From NCBI GenBank assembly GCA_005503055.1, contig SCOX01000009.1, positions 1 through 64,000 of the forward strand: DNA of 64,000 nucleotides, given 5' to 3'. The notes under the pieces were generated by a model, which saw nothing but the letters and a program-made list of their open reading frames with translations, did no database searches and was not told where the DNA came from. Position numbers and translations under genes: made by a program. Below are positions 44,527 to 52,709 of this stretch, piece by piece. Source of the DNA: Lysobacteraceae bacterium P (GTDB taxonomy: Bacteria; Pseudomonadota; Gammaproteobacteria; Xanthomonadales; Xanthomonadaceae). Positions within the stretch are counted from its first letter, which is position 1. Each line of letters opens with the position of its first letter.

Positions 44527-46191
44527 ATGTCGACCCGCAAAGATCCTTCCCGCGTCATCCGTGCACCGCGCGGAAGCGACAAGTCCTGCAAATCGTGGCT
44601 GACCGAAGCCGCGTACCGGATGATCCAGAACAACCTCGACGCCGAAGTGGCCGAGAACCCGACCGAACTGGTCGTCTACGGCGGCATCGGCCGCGCCGCG
44701 CGCGACTGGGAAAGCTTCGACGCCATCCTCAAGTCGCTGCGCGAACTGGAAGACAACGAAACGCTGCTGGTGCAGTCGGGCAAGCCTGTCGGCATCTTCC
44801 CCACGCACGCCGACGCGCCGCGCGTGCTGCTGGCCAATTCCAACCTCGTCCCGCACTGGGCGACGTGGGAACACTTCAACGAGCTCGATAAGAAGGGCCT
44901 GATGATGTACGGCCAGATGACGGCCGGTTCGTGGATCTACATCGGCTCGCAGGGCATCGTGCAGGGCACCTACGAGACCTTCGTCGAGATGGGCCGCCAG
45001 CACTATGGCGGCAGCCTCAAGGGCAAGTGGATCCTGACCGCCGGCCTGGGCGGCATGGGCGGCGCGCAGCCGCTGGCGGCGTCGCTGGCCGGTGCGTGCT
45101 CGCTCAACATCGAATGCCAGCAGAGCCGCATCGACATGCGCCTGCGCACGCGTTACGTCGACGAGCAGGCCGCCGACCTCGACGACGCACTGGCGCGCAT
45201 CGAAAAGTACACCGCGGCGGGCGAAGCGAAGTCGATCGCCTTGCTGGGCAACGCGGCGGACATCCTGCCGGAGCTGGTGCGCCGCGGCGTGCGTCCGGAT
45301 GCGGTCACCGACCAGACCTCCGCGCACGATCCGGTGCACGGCTACCTGCCGATCGGCTGGACCGTGGAGCAGTGGCAGCGCATGCAGACCGAGGATCCGG
45401 GCCGCGTGCGCGATGCGGCAATGAAGTCGATGCGCGTGCACGTGGAAGCGATGCTCGCCTTCGAGGACATGGGCATCCCCGTGTTCGACTACGGCAACAA
45501 CATCCGCCAGATGGCCAAGGACGAAGGCTGCGAGAACGCGTTCGACTTCCCGGGCTTCGTGCCGGCGTACGTGCGGCCGCTGTTCTGCCGCGGCGTCGGC
45601 CCGTTCCGCTGGGTCGCGCTGAGCGGCGACCCGGAGGACATCTACAAGACCGATGCGAAGGTCAAGGAACTCATCCCCGACGACGAGCACCTGCACCGCT
45701 GGCTCGACATGGCGCGCGAACGCATCAGCTTCCAGGGCCTGCCGGCGCGCATCTGCTGGGTCGGCCTGGGCCTGCGACACAAGCTGGGACTGGCGTTCAA
45801 CGAGATGGTGCGCAACGGCGAACTCAAGGCGCCGGTGGTGATCGGTCGCGACCACCTCGACAGCGGCAGCGTGGCCTCGCCCAACCGCGAGACCGAAGCG
45901 ATGAAGGACGGCAGCGACGCCGTCAGCGACTGGCCGCTGCTCAACGCGATGCTCAACGTCGCCGGCGGCGCGACGTGGGTGTCGTTGCACCACGGCGGCG
46001 GCGTCGGCATGGGTTACTCGCAGCATTCGGGCGTGGTCATCGTCTGCGACGGTTCGGAAGAGGCCGACAAGCGCCTGGCGCGCGTGCTGTGGAACGACCC
46101 GGCCACCGGCGTCATGCGCCACGCGGATGCGGGCTACGACATCGCCAGGCAGTGCGCGAAGGAGCAGGGCTTGAAGCTGCCGATGGCGTGA
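44527..46191 (+). CDS. hutU: Urocanate hydratase
   Basis: A 554-residue NAD-dependent enzyme that converts urocanate to imidazolone-5-propionate, the substrate of HutI. Signature blocks are [64 protein letters not shown] (NAD site) and [29 protein letters not shown] contains the catalytic Cys, and [15 protein letters not shown] follows. The start ATG at 44527 has GGAG seven bases upstream. It is monocistronic, with its own terminator, and separated from hutI/hutF by about 8 kb. Confidence 0.96.
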   Translation: MSTRKDPSRVIRAPRGSDKSCKSWLTEAAYRMIQNNLDAEVAENPTELVVYGGIGRAARDWESFDAILKSLRELEDNETLLVQSGKPVGIFPTHADAPRVLLANSNLVPHWATWEHFNELDKKGLMMYGQMTAGSWIYIGSQGIVQGTYETFVEMGRQHYGGSLKGKWILTAGLGGMGGAQPLAASLAGACSLNIECQQSRIDMRLRTRYVDEQAADLDDALARIEKYTAAGEAKSIALLGNAADILPELVRRGVRPDAVTDQTSAHDPVHGYLPIGWTVEQWQRMQTEDPGRVRDAAMKSMRVHVEAMLAFEDMGIPVFDYGNNIRQMAKDEGCENAFDFPGFVPAYVRPLFCRGVGPFRWVALSGDPEDIYKTDAKVKELIPDDEHLHRWLDMARERISFQGLPARICWVGLGLRHKLGLAFNEMVRNGELKAPVVIGRDHLDSGSVASPNRETEAMKDGSDAVSDWPLLNAMLNVAGGATWVSLHHGGGVGMGYSQHSGVVIVCDGSEEADKRLARVLWNDPATGVMRHADAGYDIARQCAKEQGLKLPMA

Positions 46192-46216
46192 GGTTTCGCG
46201 CATTCGCGATGCGAAG

Positions 46217-46246
46217 ACGGCCCGGGCGACCGGGCCGTTTCGTTTC
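46217..46246 (+). terminator. Rho-independent terminator after hutU
   Basis: ACGGCCCGG at 46217-46225 pairs with CCGGGCCGT at 46230-46238 (9 bp stem, GCGA loop). TTTCGTTTC follows. It lies 25 bp after the hutU stop. Confidence 0.85.
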
Positions 46247-46308
46247 TGCGGCAACCAATGGCGGACGCTAAGATCGCCACGCCCGCCGTCCGCGGGAGGA
46301 GCCATCCG

Positions 46309-47379
46309 ATGGACCGCAGGGAATTTATCGGCGCCTTGGCGGCGTCCTCGTTCGCGTGTGCCCTGGTCGGCTGTGCCGGCCGCGGCATCCGGCAAGCGGG
46401 CGGATCCGTGATGACGGTGCGCGGCCCCGTCGATCGCGCCGACCTCGGCATGACGCTCACCCACGAGCACCTTTACGCCGATGTGCGTCCCTACGCCGAG
46501 CAGGCAGCGAAGCCCCTGCCGCCCGATATGGACGACGTCGTCGCAGTGGTGCTGCCGTATCTGCAGGAGATCCGGCGTCACGGCTGCCGCACCCTGATCG
46601 ACTGCACCGCGACGACCCTCGGTCGCGATCCGTTGCTGATCCGTCGTCTGTCGGAGGCCAGTGGCCTGCACATGCTCACCGTGACCGGGGCCTACGTCGC
46701 CGCCGACGGCCGCTTCATTCCTCCCTACGTGCGCGACCAAACCGATGAACAACTCGCCGCGCGCTGGATCGGCGAATGGCGGGACGGGATTGGGGACACC
46801 GGCGTACGTCCGGGGCTGATCAAACTGGGCCTGGAGGGAGACCCGCTCAGCGACATCGAACGCAAGGTGCTGCGTGCCGCTGCGCGCACGCATCTGGAGA
46901 CGGGCCTCGTCATCGCCGCCCACACGGGTCCCTGGAGCGAGGTCGAGCCGGGGCGCAATGCGCGGTGCGCCTTCGCGCAGCTGGCACTGCTGGAAGAAGC
47001 GGGTGTGGCGCCTTCCGCCTGGATCTGGGTCCATGCTCAGAACGAGGCCCTCGGCAGCCACCACGTCCGCGCGGCACGGCGTGGCGCCTGGGTGTCGTTC
47101 GACGGCTTCCGCCCCGAGCAGGCGACGGACTATGTCGCCCTGATCGAGCGAATGCGCGAGGAGGGACTGCTGGATCGCGTGCTCGTCTCGCAGGACGCGG
47201 GTTGGTACAACGCCGGCCAACCGCGCGGTGGCGAGTTCAAGCCCTTCCATCCGATCTTTACCGCATTGATCCCGGCCTTGCAGGCGAACGGTTTCGACGA
47301 AGACGAGATCGCAACGCTGTTCGTCCGCAATCCGGCACGGGCCTTCGCGGTTCGCGAGCGGACGCAGCAGGCGTCCTGA
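46309..47379 (+). CDS. Phosphotriesterase-family amidohydrolase, lipoprotein
   Basis: A 356-residue exported amidohydrolase of the phosphotriesterase/lactonase family. The N-terminus combines a twin-arginine-like start (MDRREFIGALAASSFACALV) with a lipobox (LVGC). Metal motifs are MTLTHEHLYADVR (HxH), GLIKLGLEGDP (bridging Lys), VIAAHTGPWSE (His), IWVHAQNE (His) and VLVSQDAGWYN (Asp). Real substrates of such proteins are often lactones, not organophosphates; none can be assigned here. The ATG at 46309 is chosen because it opens the signal peptide. Confidence 0.9.
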   Translation: MDRREFIGALAASSFACALVGCAGRGIRQAGGSVMTVRGPVDRADLGMTLTHEHLYADVRPYAEQAAKPLPPDMDDVVAVVLPYLQEIRRHGCRTLIDCTATTLGRDPLLIRRLSEASGLHMLTVTGAYVAADGRFIPPYVRDQTDEQLAARWIGEWRDGIGDTGVRPGLIKLGLEGDPLSDIERKVLRAAARTHLETGLVIAAHTGPWSEVEPGRNARCAFAQLALLEEAGVAPSAWIWVHAQNEALGSHHVRAARRGAWVSFDGFRPEQATDYVALIERMREEGLLDRVLVSQDAGWYNAGQPRGGEFKPFHPIFTALIPALQANGFDEDEIATLFVRNPARAFAVRERTQQAS

Positions 47380-47446
47380 TCGCCGGACGGTGTCCGCTTC
47401 CGACCCTTGCCGTCGTTTGCCCTACGACGGTGATGGAGGCGTGAAC

Positions 47447-48175
47447 ATGGCGGTGATCTCGAATGCGACGGCGACGCGTCGCCCCGGCCTGTGGGGTACG
47501 GGCAGCACGGTGTGGATCTGGGCGCTGCTGGCGCTGGCGGTCGCGGGGTTCTGGCCGAGCTATGTGCGCCGCATCGGCGAGGCCGACGCGGTCACGCACC
47601 TGCATGCCGCGCTGATGCTGTCGTGGTTCGCGATGCTGTTCGTCCAACCCTGGCTGATCCGCTCGCGGCGAGTCGCGCTGCACCGCAGCGTCGGCAAGCT
47701 TTCGTATGCGTTGGTGCCGGTGCTCATCCTGTCGTGCCTGTGGCTGTCGCGCATCCGCATGGCCGGCGCGACGCCGCAGAGCTTCGACTTCCAGAGCTTC
47801 ATTCTCTACCTGGGCGTAGCCGCGTCGGCGATCTTCCTGTTGTCGTGGGCGCTGGCGATCCGCCATCGCCGCGACACCGCCTTGCACGCACGCTACATGG
47901 TGGGCACGGCGCTGACGCTGATCGATCCGGCGCTGGCGCGCCTGCTCATCGCGACGATGCCCAATCCGGGTCCATGGGTGCCATGGATCAGCTACGGGCT
48001 GCTGTTCGTCATCCTCGGCGTGCTGATCTGGCGCGACCGCGGCCGCCACGGCCAGCGCGCCTTCGTCGTGCTCACGGTCGTGTTCGCGATCAACTTCGCG
48101 CTGCTGCAGGTCGTGCCGCGCACCGAGGGCTGGCAGGCGTTCGCGCGCTGGTGGGGCGGGTTGCCGCTGGCGTGA
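47447..48175 (+). CDS. Conserved multi-pass membrane protein
   Basis: A 242-residue protein with about seven membrane segments, starting with VWIWALLALAVAGFWPSYV. The second segment region LHAALMLSWFAMLFVQPWLI and the following VALHRSVGKLSYALVPVLIL, with LHARYMVGTALTLIDPALARL further on, recall DUF2306-like proteins (histidines near membrane faces). The match is only by impression. GGAGG at 47435-47439 supports the ATG at 47447. It lies 67 bp after the phosphotriesterase-like gene. Function is unknown. Confidence 0.78.
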   Translation: MAVISNATATRRPGLWGTGSTVWIWALLALAVAGFWPSYVRRIGEADAVTHLHAALMLSWFAMLFVQPWLIRSRRVALHRSVGKLSYALVPVLILSCLWLSRIRMAGATPQSFDFQSFILYLGVAASAIFLLSWALAIRHRRDTALHARYMVGTALTLIDPALARLLIATMPNPGPWVPWISYGLLFVILGVLIWRDRGRHGQRAFVVLTVVFAINFALLQVVPRTEGWQAFARWWGGLPLA

Positions 48176-48368
48176 GCTAGCGTTGCGCCGCGATTACGGC
48201 ACCTCCGCCTCGAAGGCCTTGCCGGCGGCGCGCATCGTCGCTGCGGCTCAGGCCCGTGCGCAACGCCGGCGATGAATGTCGAATTCGTCCCGGCCCGTTC
48301 GTCGATGGAGAACAGCGCACCCAGTGCTGCGTTAACCTCCCAATCCTCGTGAACAGGACGCTTTGCGC

Positions 48369-49808
48369 ATGAGCAACGAGCACGACACCGCCATCGACGC
48401 GCGCACGACGGCACCGGACGCCCCGCATTCACTCTGGTCCGAGCTGCGCGATGCCATCCGCGGCACCAACGCGGACTACACGAAGATCCCGCTGCGGCGC
48501 GCGGTGTTCCTGCTCGCGGTGCCGATGGTGCTGGAGCTGGTGCTCGAATCCACCTTCGCGGTGGTCGACATCTTCTTCGTCGCCAAGCTCGGGCCGTCGG
48601 CGGTGGCGACGGTGGGACTGACGGAAACCTACCTGTTCCTGCTGTACTCCATCGCGATGGGACTGGCGATGTCGGTCACCGCGATCGTCGCGCGCCGCAT
48701 CGGCGAGAACAAACGCGGGGAGGCGGCGATCACCTCCGTGCAGGCGATCCTGATCGCGCTGCTGGTGTCGTTGCCGTTCGCGATCGTCGGCATCGTCTGG
48801 GCCAAGGACCTGCTGCGGCTGATGGGCGCCGACGCGTGGAGCATCGAGCACGGCTATCGCTACACGCAGTGGATGCTCGGCGGCAATGCGGTGATCATGC
48901 TGCTGTTCGTGATCAACGCGATCTTCCGCGGCGCCGGTGACGCGGCCATCGCGATGCGCGTGTTGTGGCTGGCGAACGGTTTGAACATCGTGCTGTGCCC
49001 GCTGCTGATCTTCGGCTTCGGACCCATACCGGCGCTGGGCATCGAAGGCGCCGCGATCGCCACCAATATCGGCCGCGGCGCGGGCGTGGCATTGCAGCTG
49101 TACATGTTGTTCCGCGGCGGCAAGCACATCCGCGTGGCGTTGTCGCAACTCGCCTGGCACGGTGCGGTGCTTTTCAACATCGTGCGCACCTCATTGGGCG
49201 GCATCGGCCAGATGCTGGTGTCGATGACGTCCTGGATCTTCCTGATGCGCATCCTGTCGAGCCTGGGCAGCGACGCGGTGGCCGGCGCGACCATCGCCAT
49301 CCGCATCATGATGTTCACGCTGATGCCGGCCTGGGGCATGTCGAACGCGGCCGCGACGCTGGTGGGACAGAACCTGGGCGCGGACCAGCCCGCGCGCGCG
49401 GAAGCGGCCGTCTGGCGCATCGGCTGGTACAACATGGCCTTCACGTCCGCCGTGTCGATCGCCTTCTTCGCGTTCCATCACGAGCTGATTGCATTGTTCA
49501 CCCGCGATCCGGGCGTGATAGCGGTCGGCGGCGAATGGCTGCGGATCCTGTCGTACTCGTACTTCGTGTACGGCTGGTGGATGGTGTCGGTGCAGGCGTT
49601 CAACGGCGCCGGCGACACCGTCACGCCAACCAAGATCAACGTGGTGTTCTTCTGGCTGATCCAGATTCCGCTGGCCTATGTGCTGGCCATCAGCCTGGAT
49701 TGGCAGTATCTGGGCGTGTTCTGGGCCGTGTTCGTTTCCGAGACGGCGGTGGGGTTGTTCACGCTGTGGCTGTTCTCGCGCGGCAAATGGAAGACGGTTC
49801 AGGTCTGA
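48369..49808 (+). CDS. MATE-family efflux transporter
   Basis: A 479-residue inner-membrane exporter of the MATE family (Na+ or H+ driven drug or metabolite efflux). It has 12 membrane segments in two homologous halves. Features include PMVLELVLESTFAVVDIFFV, VGLTETYLFLLYSIAMGLAM, the paired AIFRGAGDAAIAM and AFNGAGDTVTPTK blocks at equivalent places in each half, and AWGMSNAAATLVGQNLGA. The ATG at 48369 is preferred over a TTG at 48363. A preceding 193-bp gap holds no clear signal. The substrate is unknown. Confidence 0.92.
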   Translation: MSNEHDTAIDARTTAPDAPHSLWSELRDAIRGTNADYTKIPLRRAVFLLAVPMVLELVLESTFAVVDIFFVAKLGPSAVATVGLTETYLFLLYSIAMGLAMSVTAIVARRIGENKRGEAAITSVQAILIALLVSLPFAIVGIVWAKDLLRLMGADAWSIEHGYRYTQWMLGGNAVIMLLFVINAIFRGAGDAAIAMRVLWLANGLNIVLCPLLIFGFGPIPALGIEGAAIATNIGRGAGVALQLYMLFRGGKHIRVALSQLAWHGAVLFNIVRTSLGGIGQMLVSMTSWIFLMRILSSLGSDAVAGATIAIRIMMFTLMPAWGMSNAAATLVGQNLGADQPARAEAAVWRIGWYNMAFTSAVSIAFFAFHHELIALFTRDPGVIAVGGEWLRILSYSYFVYGWWMVSVQAFNGAGDTVTPTKINVVFFWLIQIPLAYVLAISLDWQYLGVFWAVFVSETAVGLFTLWLFSRGKWKTVQV

Positions 49809-49872
49809 CGTCACTTGACGACGGCGCCGTGGATGCGTTTGCTTGGAGCCCTCTCCGGCAGGCGCATCCACG

Positions 49873-50565
49873 ATGGCCGATCAGGCTCCTGACAACGTGC
49901 TCGACAACCCGATCTGGGAATCCTTGCGCACCCGTCATCGCGGGATCGCGCGCACGCATGGCGACGTCGCGCGCTATCCGGCGCATATCGCGCCGTTCCT
50001 GGGCGTGACGCACACCGACGTCGACACGCGCGAGGCGCTGCCGGCACTGATGGAGCCGGGCGAGACCACGCTGCTGCTCGGCGAAGTGCCGGCCGTGCCA
50101 GAGGGTTTCGAGCTGAAGAAACTGGCGATGCTGGCGCAGATGGTGTGCCCGCATCCGGTGGATGAAGTGGACGGGCCGGAGATCATCGAACTGGGCGAGG
50201 CGCATCGCGGCGACGTGCTCGAGCTCACCGCGCTGGTGTATCCGCACTACTTCCGTCCGTACACGATGCAGCTGGGCCGCTATTTCGGCATCTACCAGGA
50301 CGGACGCCTGGCCGCGATCATCGGCGAGCGCATGGGCACCGACGACTGGCAGGAAGTCAGCGCGGTGTGCACCCATCCGGATTTCCTCGGGCGAAGCTAC
50401 GCGCGCCGCATGCTGGCGATGCTGGGGAACGACATCCTGGCGCGCAGACGCACACCGTACCTGCACGTCGCACAGGAGAACCAGCGCGCGGTGGACCTGT
50501 ACCTGCGCGGTGGTTTTTCGATCCGCCGCGACATCGCGTTCTGGTCGCTGCAGCGGACGGACTGA
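49873..50565 (+). CDS. GNAT-family N-acetyltransferase
   Basis: A 230-residue acyltransferase. The GNAT fold is in the C-terminal part: RGDVLELTALVYPHYFRPYT, GIYQDGRLAAIIGERM, then the acetyl-CoA loop VCTHPDFLGRSYARRMLAML and the final YLHVAQENQRAVDLYLRGGF. It resembles the FR47-like subgroup. The N-terminal 100 residues are less conserved. The substrate is unknown. The ATG at 49873 follows the MATE stop by 64 bp. Confidence 0.87.
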   Translation: MADQAPDNVLDNPIWESLRTRHRGIARTHGDVARYPAHIAPFLGVTHTDVDTREALPALMEPGETTLLLGEVPAVPEGFELKKLAMLAQMVCPHPVDEVDGPEIIELGEAHRGDVLELTALVYPHYFRPYTMQLGRYFGIYQDGRLAAIIGERMGTDDWQEVSAVCTHPDFLGRSYARRMLAMLGNDILARRRTPYLHVAQENQRAVDLYLRGGFSIRRDIAFWSLQRTD

Positions 50566-50641
50566 GCGGCCCGGGCGCTGTCACGTGGTTGCCACGAAAC
50601 CGTAGCAAAGTGGCGACGTCGAAATCCCAGGGTCGTTGCCG

Positions 50642-51175
50642 ATGAAGTCGATTCTTTCCTTCGCCGTGCTGTGGTGGGTGGCGGCCGTGTGGTCGCCGTC
50701 GGCGTTCGCCCAGAGTGCCTACGTCGATATCGAGCAACGCCTGACACCGGAACAACTGCGTTCGGTGGGTATCACGAGCGAGCAGCTGGCCCAGCTCAAC
50801 CGCATGCTGCGCGAGGCGCAGCACGGCCAGGCGCCGGACGCGGCCGCAGCGCCGGCCGTACCGGCCGACAGCGTCGCCGCCTCTGCGGCGCATGCCGTCC
50901 GCCAGGACGACGAAGCCGGTCGCGACCGCTCCTCGCTGGTCGGCTTCAACGACGAACCGATCCACAGCCGACTCAAAGGCACGGTGAGCGGCTGGGAGCC
51001 GGGCACCGTGTTCGAGCTGGAAAACGGCCAGCAGTGGAAGGTGCTCAAGGGCGCGTTGAAGTTGCCCAGGACACTCGATGCGCCCGAGATCGTGGTCGTT
51101 CCCGGCGTGGCCGGACGCTGGTTCCTGCAGGTCGTCGACGGCATGCCGAAGGCGCGCGTCTACCGCATCGACTGA
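50642..51175 (+). CDS. Exported hypothetical protein
   Basis: A 177-residue protein with a signal peptide (SFAVLWWVAAVWSPSAFAQ, cleavage about residue 25). The first mature part has a helical segment (LTPEQLRSVGITSEQLAQLN). The second half is beta-rich: LKGTVSGWEPGTVFELENGQ, QWKVLKGALKLP, then PEIVVVPGVAGRWFLQVVDG. I recall similar uncharacterised proteins from Xanthomonadaceae but cannot give a function. It ends just before the 63-bp repeat array. Confidence 0.72.
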   Translation: MKSILSFAVLWWVAAVWSPSAFAQSAYVDIEQRLTPEQLRSVGITSEQLAQLNRMLREAQHGQAPDAAAAPAVPADSVAASAAHAVRQDDEAGRDRSSLVGFNDEPIHSRLKGTVSGWEPGTVFELENGQQWKVLKGALKLPRTLDAPEIVVVPGVAGRWFLQVVDGMPKARVYRID

Positions 51176-51726
51176 GGCGCGCGACGCGTCACCGGCTGCG
51201 TCACTGGCGGGCGGCATGTGGGGCAAGCGCAATGGCATTGCGCCTTGCGGTGCCTGGAGCTCGGCGCGCCGGGCAAATAGCTCCGCACGCCGAGTTCGGA
51301 GCTCGGCGGTCCGGGCCCTGAGCTCGGCGCGCCGAGCAAATAGCCCCGCGTCCCGAGCTCCGAGCCCGGCGTTCCAGGCTCCGAGCTCCGCGCGCCGAGC
51401 AAATAGGCCTGCGCTCCGAGCTCAGGGCCTGGCGTTCCGGGCTCCGAGCTCCGCGCGCCGAGCAAATAGTCTCGCGCTCCGAGCTTCGAGCCCGGCGTTC
51501 CGGGCTCCGAGCTCCGCACACCGAGCAAATAGTCCCGCGCTTCGAGCTCCGAGCCCGGCGTTCCGGGCAAATACCCGCCCGCATGCGGAGCTTCAGGCCC
51601 GGCGTTCCGAGTCCCGAGCCGCACGCTCCGGGCAAAAGGTGGCGCGCAGCGTGGCGCTTGCCTGGATCCATCGCGCTGCGCGCGGACCCCGCATCCGCTC
51701 TCAAGCGGAAAAGGAGCGCTGCGGAT
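51176..51726. other. Gene-free spacer holding a minisatellite
   Basis: 551 bp between the exported protein and the XRE gene. It is dominated by the 63-bp tandem repeat array at about 51250-51575 and its degenerate flanks. Outside the array I see no promoter, terminator with a T tract, or coding signal. ORFs on both strands run through the array only because the period is a multiple of three. Confidence 0.7.
51250..51575. repeat. 63-bp tandem repeat array, about five copies
   Basis: GCAAATAG recurs at 51273, 51336, 51399, 51462 and 51525, exactly 63 bp apart each time, with a degenerate GCAAATAC at 51567. The GGCG(T/G)TCC block recurs at 51305, 51368, 51431, 51494 and 51557, again 63 bp apart. 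A typical unit has two fold-back parts: GCTCGGCGCGCCGAGC (perfect palindrome in the second copy) and GAGCCCGG-CGTT-CCGGGCTC (perfect in one copy, partly broken in others). Copies differ at several positions, so the array is not brand-new. Confidence 0.92.
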
Positions 51727-52569
51727 TCAGCTCGACGCGGCGTCGCTCGCCAGCTGCCGGCACAGCGCGGCCGTGGCCTCGTCCACCGGGAAACAGCACT
51801 CGATGCGCAGTTCTTCCAGCGTGACGTCGCGCGGCGTGCCGAAGGTGGTGATGGTGGAAAAGAAGCGCAGGCGGTGTTCGTCGCGACGCAGCACGGTGGT
51901 CAGCAGCGGCGTCGGCGCGGATTCGACATCGCGCAACCGCCAGCGCGCCGGCACGCCGGGCTGGGCGAGCACTTCGTTCAGCAGTTCGCGTGCCGCCGTG
52001 TCGGAGGGCGCCGCCGCGACTTCACCGTGCAGGTGCCGGATGAGGTCGCCCGCCACTTCCTCCCAGTTGTCCACGGCGGCGCGCAGATCGTCGGGATCGA
52101 AGATCTGCCGGATCATGTTGGTATGCCGGCTCGCGCGGCCGTGCATCGCGAAGGCGTTGACGCGCATCGCCGCGGCGTTGGCCATCAGCACGTCCCAGTG
52201 GCGATTCAGCACGAACGCCGGATACGGTTCCTGCTGGGCGAGGATGAACTCGATCGCGCGCCGCACCTGCGCCAGCTCCGGCGTGGCCAGCGCGGTTTCG
52301 GGATAGCGCGGCGCATAGCCGGCCGCGACGAGGAGCGCGTTGCGCTCGCGCAGCGGCATGTCGAGCGCGTCCGCCAGGCGGGCGATCATGTCGCGGCTGG
52401 GCTGCGACTTGCCGGTTTCCACGCAGCTCAGATGGCGCGGCGAGACGCCGGCGTCGAGGGCGAGGTCGAGCTGGCTCAGCCGACGCGTCGCGCGCCATTC
52501 GCGCAGCAGCACGCCCAGCTGCGACGCGCGGGGTTCGGACGTCCTGACGGGCGAAGCGGCGCGGTTCAT
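51727..52569 (-). CDS. XRE-family regulator with MmyB-like ligand-binding domain
   Basis: A 280-residue regulator. The N-terminal HTH (about residues 18-75) reads LLREWRATRRLSQLDLALDAGVSPRHLSCVETGKSQPSRDMI (split) and is typical of the XRE/Cro-CI group. The C-terminal region (about 105-270) matches the MmyB-like domain (YPAFVLNRHWDVLMANAAA, then LLTTVLRRDEHRLRFFSTI, FGTPRDVTLEELRIECCFP), which can bind fatty acids in relatives. No RBS is clear; a TTATGC -10-like box lies close to the ATG. It is divergent from an alpha/beta hydrolase, with a strong palindrome in the shared 140-bp region. Confidence 0.92.
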   Translation of the reverse strand: MNRAASPVRTSEPRASQLGVLLREWRATRRLSQLDLALDAGVSPRHLSCVETGKSQPSRDMIARLADALDMPLRERNALLVAAGYAPRYPETALATPELAQVRRAIEFILAQQEPYPAFVLNRHWDVLMANAAAMRVNAFAMHGRASRHTNMIRQIFDPDDLRAAVDNWEEVAGDLIRHLHGEVAAAPSDTAARELLNEVLAQPGVPARWRLRDVESAPTPLLTTVLRRDEHRLRFFSTITTFGTPRDVTLEELRIECCFPVDEATAALCRQLASDAASS

Positions 52570-52601
52570 GCGGCGAGCATAAGGCGCGCCTCGCCGCGCC
52601 A

Positions 52602-52633
52602 CCATGACCTCCCAGGTCATGGCCGCATGACCT
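52602..52633. promoter_or_regulatory. Operator candidate between XRE gene and hydrolase
   Basis: CCATGACCT (52602-52610) and AGGTCATGG (52614-52622) form a perfect 9-bp inverted repeat around CCC. A further half-site ATGACCT, again followed by CCC, lies at 52627-52633. It is 33 bp from the XRE start and just upstream of a promoter-like pair for the hydrolase. Binding by the XRE protein is inferred from position. Confidence 0.65.
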
Positions 52634-52642
52634 CCCGCCTCG

Positions 52643-52671
52643 TTGAGACGATGACCGCGCAGGCGAATCAT
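52643..52671 (+). promoter_or_regulatory. Possible promoter of the alpha/beta hydrolase gene
   Basis: TTGAGA at 52643-52648 and AATCAT at 52666-52671, spaced by 17 nt, lie 38 bp upstream of the ATG at 52710. Each matches 4 of 6 consensus positions. The operator candidate ends ten bases before the -35. Confidence 0.45.
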
Positions 52672-52709
52672 GCCGCCAAGCCGGGACGGTCCCGGCGTGG
52701 AGACTTCGC

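Noticed and set aside
46309-47379. True organophosphate-degrading phosphotriesterase
   Set aside because: The metal-site residues fit the family, but most members are lactonases or of unknown substrate, and nothing here points to organophosphates.
51160-51624. Minus-strand ORF with a 21-residue repeat across the minisatellite
   Set aside because: The frame is open because the repeat period is a multiple of three; other frames on both strands are open too, and no start signal stands out. Kept as a finding about the repeat, not as a gene.
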